From Chryseobacterium sp. UBA6632 (GTDB lineage Bacteria > Bacteroidota > Bacteroidia > Flavobacteriales > Weeksellaceae): a DNA stretch of 17,054 nucleotides. Of this stretch, positions 12,464 through 17,054 are shown piece after piece. Made by a program: the position numbers and the translations under genes. Each line of letters opens with the position of its first letter. The first letter of the stretch is position 1. The notes beneath the pieces were generated by a model that saw only the letters and a program-made list of their open reading frames with translations, searched no databases and had not been told where the DNA came from. The stretch spans positions 7,011 to 24,064 of the forward strand of contig DKLU01000161.1 in NCBI GenBank assembly GCA_002455915.1. The letters run 5' to 3'.

Positions 12464-14632
12464 ATGAAAAATGTACTGATCTGCGCCTCTTTGTTGGGTT
12501 CCATGCTAACTTTTGCTCAGGAAAAAGACACTGTAAAATCTTCTAATATTGAAGAAGTTGTTGTAAATGGTAAATATTATAAAAAATACGTAGAGAAAGA
12601 AGGTTCATCTTCATTACGTTTGAATGAAGAACTTATTAAAATTCCTCAAAATATATCAATCATTACGAACAGGGCTTTAGAAGATCAGCAAGTCACAACA
12701 ATTTCAGACGGACTTTTGAGAAATGTTGCAGGAGCTCAAAGATTGGAGCATTGGGGAGAAATGTATTCGAGAATTAACATGAGAGGTTCGAGAGCTGGTG
12801 CATTTTTAAATGGAGTAAATGTTACTTCAAATTGGGGACCTCTATCGGAAGATATGAGCTATGTGGATCATATTGAATTTGTAAAAGGGCCTGGTGGATT
12901 TTTAATGTCTGCCGGAGAGCCTAGTGGAATCTATAATATTGTAACCAAAAAGCCTACAGGAAATTCATTCAATGGTTCTGCAAGAGTTACATTGGGAAGT
13001 TTCGATATGTATAGAGCAGAAACTGATTTAGATACAAGACTTTCTAAAAAAGTATCGGTTCGTTTGAACTTAATGGGTTCACAAAAAAATAGTTTCAGAG
13101 ACTATGAATTCAATGACAGATATGTAATCAATCCGTCTATAAAGGTGGAACTTACAGATAAAACAACTTTAGTTGCAGAATATATTTATCAAAAGGCTAA
13201 AATGTCTGAAGTAGGTTCAGCTTATGTTTTCTCAACAGAAGGTTATGCTATTAAACCTGTAAATTTCACACATACAGATCCGGGAATTATGCCTTCCAAT
13301 ATAGAAGATCATACTGTTAATGTAAATTTACAACATCAATTTAATAAAAATTGGAAGTTAACTGCGCAAGTTACCTATCTAAACGATTATACAAATGCAA
13401 GCGACATCTGGCCAACAGCTGTGAATTCAGATGGTACCATGATAAGAAACTTATCTTATTGGGAAGGCTCGAACGTTATGAGATTCGGGCAGGTATATTT
13501 AAATGGATATGAAAAAACAGGAAAAGTTTCTCATAGAATTTTGGCTGGTTTAGATTTAGGAAGCAAAAAATATTTAGCAGATTGGGGGTATTCTCATCTT
13601 TTAGATACGACACCTTTTGATACTAATGCATCAACCTATCAACCTGTAACAAATGGTTATGGTTATGAAGGATGGATAGACCGTATCAATGGAAGTCCTT
13701 TAAATGAAAGAGCAACACCAGGAGGAACTATAGAACAGAATTATTCTGGAGTATATTTACAAGATGAGCTAGGATTCTTAGAAGATAAATTACGTTTAAC
13801 AGTTGCCGCAAGATATACTAATATTAAACAAAACAATTATGGAGATAATTTCAAGGCAGACAAAATTTCTCCAAGAATTGGCTTAAGCTATTCTATAGAT
13901 GATAATACTTCAGCTTATGCACTTTATGATCAATCATTTACTCCACAGTCAGGTTTATTCAGAGATGGATCTACGGCAAAACCTTTAACAGGAAATAGTT
14001 ATGAAGTCGGTTTAAAAAGAGACTGGTTTAATGGAAAATGGAATACAACTTTGTCTATCTATAATATAAGAAAAGACAATGCTATTAGCGCCGATCCTAC
14101 AGACCCAACTTATAAATATTCAATTTTAGATGGAAAAACCGGTGTGCAGGGAGTAGAATTTGATCTAAAGGGAGAAATTGTAAAAGGATTTAATGCTATT
14201 TTCAATTATGCTTTTACGGATAACGAATACAAAGAAGCTATTTTATACAATGATCCTATTACTAATGAAGTAAAAACTCTTCACCAAAAAGGAGATAAAG
14301 TTGCCGGTTATGCAAAACATACTGTAAACGGGTGGTTAAATTATACATTTACAAATGGTATACTTGAAGGTTTTGGACTTTCTTTTGGAGGAAGTTATTT
14401 AGCTGACAGAACTTCTTGGACTTGGGATTCAACAGGAGCTACAAAACAAATGAATGATTATTTAAAGTTTGATACAGGAGCTTCTTGGGAAAATTCAAAA
14501 ATCCGCGTAAATCTGAATATCTTTAACGTATTCAACAGATATTTATATTCAGGAGCAAATTACGGTACATATTATTACTATCAAGCAGAAGCGCCAAGAA
14601 ATTGGAGATTCTCAATTGCATATAAATTTTAA
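12464..14632 (+). CDS. TonB-dependent siderophore receptor
   Basis: This 722-aa outer-membrane receptor starts with a Sec signal peptide ('MKNVLICASLLGSMLTFAQ', residues 1-19). An in-frame ATG three codons earlier is rejected because it sits at the expected transcription start and weakens the signal peptide. 'IEEVVVNG' (29-36) is the likely TonB box. The plug domain runs from about 50 to 165: 'LNEELIKIPQNISIITNRAL', 'INMRGSRAGAFLNGV', 'HIEFVKGPGGFLMSAGEPSG' and 'YNIVTKKPTG', in the style of siderophore receptors (TIGR01783). A 22-strand barrel follows, ending at 'PRNWRFSIAYKF' with the terminal Phe needed for barrel insertion. It would take up a ferric siderophore using TonB-ExbB-ExbD. The exact ligand is unknown. 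It heads a set with a PepSY protein and a second receptor. By eye its codons use A/T at third positions more than the two genes after it. Confidence 0.93.
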   Translation: MKNVLICASLLGSMLTFAQEKDTVKSSNIEEVVVNGKYYKKYVEKEGSSSLRLNEELIKIPQNISIITNRALEDQQVTTISDGLLRNVAGAQRLEHWGEMYSRINMRGSRAGAFLNGVNVTSNWGPLSEDMSYVDHIEFVKGPGGFLMSAGEPSGIYNIVTKKPTGNSFNGSARVTLGSFDMYRAETDLDTRLSKKVSVRLNLMGSQKNSFRDYEFNDRYVINPSIKVELTDKTTLVAEYIYQKAKMSEVGSAYVFSTEGYAIKPVNFTHTDPGIMPSNIEDHTVNVNLQHQFNKNWKLTAQVTYLNDYTNASDIWPTAVNSDGTMIRNLSYWEGSNVMRFGQVYLNGYEKTGKVSHRILAGLDLGSKKYLADWGYSHLLDTTPFDTNASTYQPVTNGYGYEGWIDRINGSPLNERATPGGTIEQNYSGVYLQDELGFLEDKLRLTVAARYTNIKQNNYGDNFKADKISPRIGLSYSIDDNTSAYALYDQSFTPQSGLFRDGSTAKPLTGNSYEVGLKRDWFNGKWNTTLSIYNIRKDNAISADPTDPTYKYSILDGKTGVQGVEFDLKGEIVKGFNAIFNYAFTDNEYKEAILYNDPITNEVKTLHQKGDKVAGYAKHTVNGWLNYTFTNGILEGFGLSFGGSYLADRTSWTWDSTGATKQMNDYLKFDTGASWENSKIRVNLNIFNVFNRYLYSGANYGTYYYYQAEAPRNWRFSIAYKF

Positions 14633-14638
14633 ATAACT

Positions 14639-14669
14639 AAAAGCTAGCCTCTCCAAAAGGTTAGCTTTT
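14639..14669 (+). terminator. Weak terminator or attenuator before the PepSY gene
   Basis: AAAAGCTAGCCT (14639-14650) pairs with AGGTTAGCTTTT (14658-14669) around a 7-base loop, with one G-U pair. Only four Ts end it, and the ATG of the next gene is 5 bases later. It probably lowers expression of the downstream genes relative to the receptor, and it may hide their translation start region. Confidence 0.6.
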
Positions 14670-14673
14670 CAAT

Positions 14674-15876
14674 ATGAAGAAAAAGCACCATCATAAGAAG
14701 AAGCCTTCACTGACAAAAAAATGGTCTGCCAAACTGCATTTGTGGTTTGGTTTGGCCGTTGGTCTTATTGTGTTTATTGTGTCTTTAACAGGCACAATGT
14801 ATGTTTTTATGGATGAAATACAGGGCGTTCTCCGAAAAGAGGCGATCTGGGTAAAACCTGAAACCATCACACAACAGCCATTAGCCATTGAAGTTTTAAA
14901 GGAGAAAATTTCTCTGGAAGTCAATGAAAAGTTTCCCATCAGCACGGTAGAAATTCCTTTAGATAAAAACAAATCTTATGAGTTTCTCTATCTCGAAAGA
15001 GATAAAAAAGGCTGGAACTATTTTCAGGAAATTAAAATCTACAAAGCGGTTTATGTTAATCAGTACACCGGGGAAATTTTAGGTATTTACAACGAAAAAT
15101 ACGATCTCTTCCCTATCCTGAAATCAATTCACTGGAGTTTGTTGTTAAAAGCAGATTGGGGAAAATATGTGGTCGGAATTCCGGTAGTTCTTTTTATTAT
15201 CTTGCTGATTACAGGTATTGTTCTTTGGTGGCCCATCAATAAAAAAGCAAGAAAAAGCCGTCTTACCTTCGACTGGAAAAATGTAAAAACCTGGAAACGT
15301 AAAAACTACGATCTTCATAATATTCTCGGGTTTTATGCTTCATTTATTGCTTTAATTATGAGCCTTTCAGGAATTTATTTCGCTTATCCATGGGTGAAAA
15401 ATGTGTTTAACGTTGCCTTATCTGGTTCTGTTGATCTCCCAAAAGATAAGGAAATCAAATCTCCCGATTCTTTATTGGCGAAAAATCCTTCGGTTTATGA
15501 CCTGACCGCTTTGGAAATAAAAAAACAATATCCCGAATCATCAAGTTTTAGAATTCCATTAAACGGAAAAAATAAAAAAGGGAAAGAATTAAAAAATATT
15601 CCTGTCACGGTGTATGAAAAAGAAGGGAGACACAGCAACAGAAGTCAGGTTACTTTTGATAAATATTCAGGGAAACTATTATCAAATAAAGCTCATAAAA
15701 ACTTAAATAACGCCGAAAAATACGCGCTTGCCAACTATGATATTCACACAGGATCTTATTTTGGCTTATTCGGTAAAGTCATTTGGTTTTTAGCAGGATT
15801 AATCTGCACATCACTCCCCGTAACCGGATTTCTGGTCTGGTGGGGAAAACAAAAAAAAGGAAAGAAAAAAATATAA
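14674..15876 (+). CDS. PepSY-domain four-helix membrane protein, probable ferrisiderophore reductase
   Basis: This 400-aa protein has the PepSY-TM layout. Helix 1 is at about 24-46 ('WFGLAVGLIVFIVSLTGTMY'), followed by a PepSY periplasmic domain containing 'YVNQYTGEILGIYN'. Helix 2 is at about 166-186, ending 'GIVLWWP', and helix 3 at about 215-238. After a second PepSY domain ('VTFDKYSGKLLSNKA', 326-340) comes helix 4 at about 365-388, ending 'GFLVWWGK'. His22, His153, His215 and His358 lie at helix ends, where related reductases such as FoxB bind heme. Those inner-membrane proteins reduce imported ferric siderophore and release iron. The N-terminus is very basic (MKKKHHHKKK), so it is cytoplasmic. 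Its TAA shares a base with the ATG of the next receptor. Reductase function is inferred from family and neighbours. Confidence 0.85.
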   Translation: MKKKHHHKKKPSLTKKWSAKLHLWFGLAVGLIVFIVSLTGTMYVFMDEIQGVLRKEAIWVKPETITQQPLAIEVLKEKISLEVNEKFPISTVEIPLDKNKSYEFLYLERDKKGWNYFQEIKIYKAVYVNQYTGEILGIYNEKYDLFPILKSIHWSLLLKADWGKYVVGIPVVLFIILLITGIVLWWPINKKARKSRLTFDWKNVKTWKRKNYDLHNILGFYASFIALIMSLSGIYFAYPWVKNVFNVALSGSVDLPKDKEIKSPDSLLAKNPSVYDLTALEIKKQYPESSSFRIPLNGKNKKGKELKNIPVTVYEKEGRHSNRSQVTFDKYSGKLLSNKAHKNLNNAEKYALANYDIHTGSYFGLFGKVIWFLAGLICTSLPVTGFLVWWGKQKKGKKKI

Positions 15877-17054
15877 TGAAAAAGGCTCTTTTATCAGTCG
15901 CTTGTCTGGGTACAGTTACTGTTTTTGCTCAAGTTAAAGATACTTTACAGACCAAAAGTGTTGAAGAAGTAATTCTTACTGCTTCCAGAAAAAAGGAAAA
16001 CATCAAGGAAATTCCAAGTTCTGTCACCATTGTTGGCGAAAAGCAGGTACAGGCTCAGCTAACTGTGAATTCCGACATCACAAGTATTCTTCAATATACG
16101 GTTCCCAGTTTAGCAACAAGCTCAGGGCAAACATCAAACACCGGGCAAACATTGAGAGGTCGTCAGGTTTTGGTGCTTATTGATGGAATTCCACAATCTA
16201 CCCCACTTCGAAACGGAGCAAGAGATTTAAGAGTGATTGATCCTACTGTCATTGAAAGAATTGAGGTCATCAAAGGAGCATCATCCATCTATGGAAACGG
16301 AGCCGATGGAGGGATCATTAATTATATTACAAGAAGAAACAAAACGGATAAAAAAATTTCGGGGATTACTCAGGTAGGAATCACCGGGCAGCCTTATGGC
16401 GGAACGTTAGGATACAGAGCCAGCCAGCTTTTATCGGGAAGTTTTGCTAAAAAAATCGATTATGTAGCGTCTTTCGCTTATGAAAGAACAGGTTATATGA
16501 AAGATGCTGACGGAACATATTTAAGCCCAACGTACAGCACTTCAAAAATGGATAACTACAACGGAATGTTGAAGTTAGGCTATAACATCAATGATAATCA
16601 AAGAATTGAGGCTTCCTATATTGGCTATGCTTCAAAATCTGATCTGAATTTAGGTTTAAAAACTGGAAAATACGGTATCACCCCAACCATTGGTGAAGGG
16701 CTGGGCAAAGGCCTGGAAACAACACCGCAGGGAACGCCGCGAAACCACAACTACAAACTAAGCTACGACAATAAAAACCTTTGGAGCGGAACAGCTTTAA
16801 ATGTTAATCTTTATTATCAGGATTTCAGAACCGTTTACGGATACAGCGATACTTTCCTGAATGGAGGTCAGTCGAATGTCGTTTCCAAAAAAGGCGGTGC
16901 AAGGGTAAATTTAGATACTCAGCTTTGGAATGCTGAGAATTCTCAGGCAGAAATCATCTATGGATTGGATGTGCTAAACGATCAAACTGCTCAGAAGCTT
17001 GAAGACGGCCGTTACTGGACTCCGGATATGAACATGACGAACATTGCCCCTTTT
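15876..17054 (+). CDS. Second TonB-dependent receptor, 3' end cut by the window
   Basis: The frame opens at ATG 15876, sharing its A with the PepSY stop (TAATG), and stays open for 393 codons to the window edge. It has a signal peptide ('MKKALLSVACLGTVTVFAQ', 1-19) and a TonB-box-like 'VEEVILTAS' (29-37). The complete plug domain includes 'IPSSVTIVGEKQV', 'GQTLRGRQVLVLIDGIPQS', 'VIERIEVIKGASSIYGNGAD' and 'GGIINYITR'. The first barrel strands follow. It is therefore an intact iron-complex-type outer-membrane receptor for as far as can be seen; the C-terminal barrel is outside the window. The leader region ('FAQVKDTLQTKSVEEV') parallels that of the receptor at 12464 ('FAQEKDTVKSSNIEEV'), but the plugs differ, so they probably recognise different ligands. 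Translational coupling to the PepSY gene is likely from the overlap. Confidence 0.92.
   Translation, partial: MKKALLSVACLGTVTVFAQVKDTLQTKSVEEVILTASRKKENIKEIPSSVTIVGEKQVQAQLTVNSDITSILQYTVPSLATSSGQTSNTGQTLRGRQVLVLIDGIPQSTPLRNGARDLRVIDPTVIERIEVIKGASSIYGNGADGGIINYITRRNKTDKKISGITQVGITGQPYGGTLGYRASQLLSGSFAKKIDYVASFAYERTGYMKDADGTYLSPTYSTSKMDNYNGMLKLGYNINDNQRIEASYIGYASKSDLNLGLKTGKYGITPTIGEGLGKGLETTPQGTPRNHNYKLSYDNKNLWSGTALNVNLYYQDFRTVYGYSDTFLNGGQSNVVSKKGGARVNLDTQLWNAENSQAEIIYGLDVLNDQTAQKLEDGRYWTPDMNMTNIAPF

Noticed and set aside
14674..14703. MKKKHHHKKK as a cloning tag or artefact
   Set aside because: The flanking sequence is natural, and a basic cytoplasmic N-terminus is normal for PepSY membrane proteins.

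Overview
The window looks like a chromosomal contig end from a Flavobacteriia species, most likely Chryseobacterium or a close relative. The evidence is: AT-rich DNA; TAnnTTTG-type -7 promoter boxes with few Shine-Dalgarno sequences; a GLPGLI protein; a SecA enlarged as in Bacteroidetes; TonB-dependent receptors; and short Cys-rich peptides with 'MKNLKKL...G(A)G' leaders. The assignment comes from protein character only, with no 16S or marker comparison. The first 14 bases match the 3' end of the Illumina TruSeq adapter and are probably not genomic.

Layout. (1) 15-315: the end of an isopenicillin N synthase-like 2-oxoglutarate/Fe(II) oxygenase. (2) 397-2154: a small-peptide neighbourhood. It holds a 53-aa and a 61-aa bacteriocin-like leader peptide on opposite strands, a secreted GLPGLI protein between them, and an XRE-type regulator divergent from the second peptide. 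(3) 2151-4037: a PA0069-type radical SAM protein whose stop codon interlocks with that of the regulator, a small single-span membrane protein, and a small conserved protein. (4) 4074-7562 (minus): a DUF2797 protein followed by a large AsmA/DUF748-like membrane-anchored protein, probably one transcript. (5) 7726-12311 (plus): a UDP-glucuronate 4-epimerase-like sugar epimerase, a DUF2795 protein, then secA. (6) 12464-17054 (plus): an iron-uptake set made of a TonB-dependent siderophore receptor, a PepSY four-helix membrane protein (probable ferrisiderophore reductase), and a second TonB-dependent receptor running off the window.

How the genes work together. The clearest functional unit is the iron set. 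Outer-membrane receptors would import a ferric chelate, and the PepSY protein would release iron by reduction at the inner membrane. The PepSY stop and the second receptor's start share a base (TAATG), which suggests coupled translation. The peptide/GLPGLI/XRE neighbourhood is the most likely place for an undescribed system: it has two export-type leader peptides but no local transporter, protease or modifying enzyme. No CRISPR array, rRNA, tRNA or insertion sequence was seen. The longest stretch without a gene is about 170 bases.
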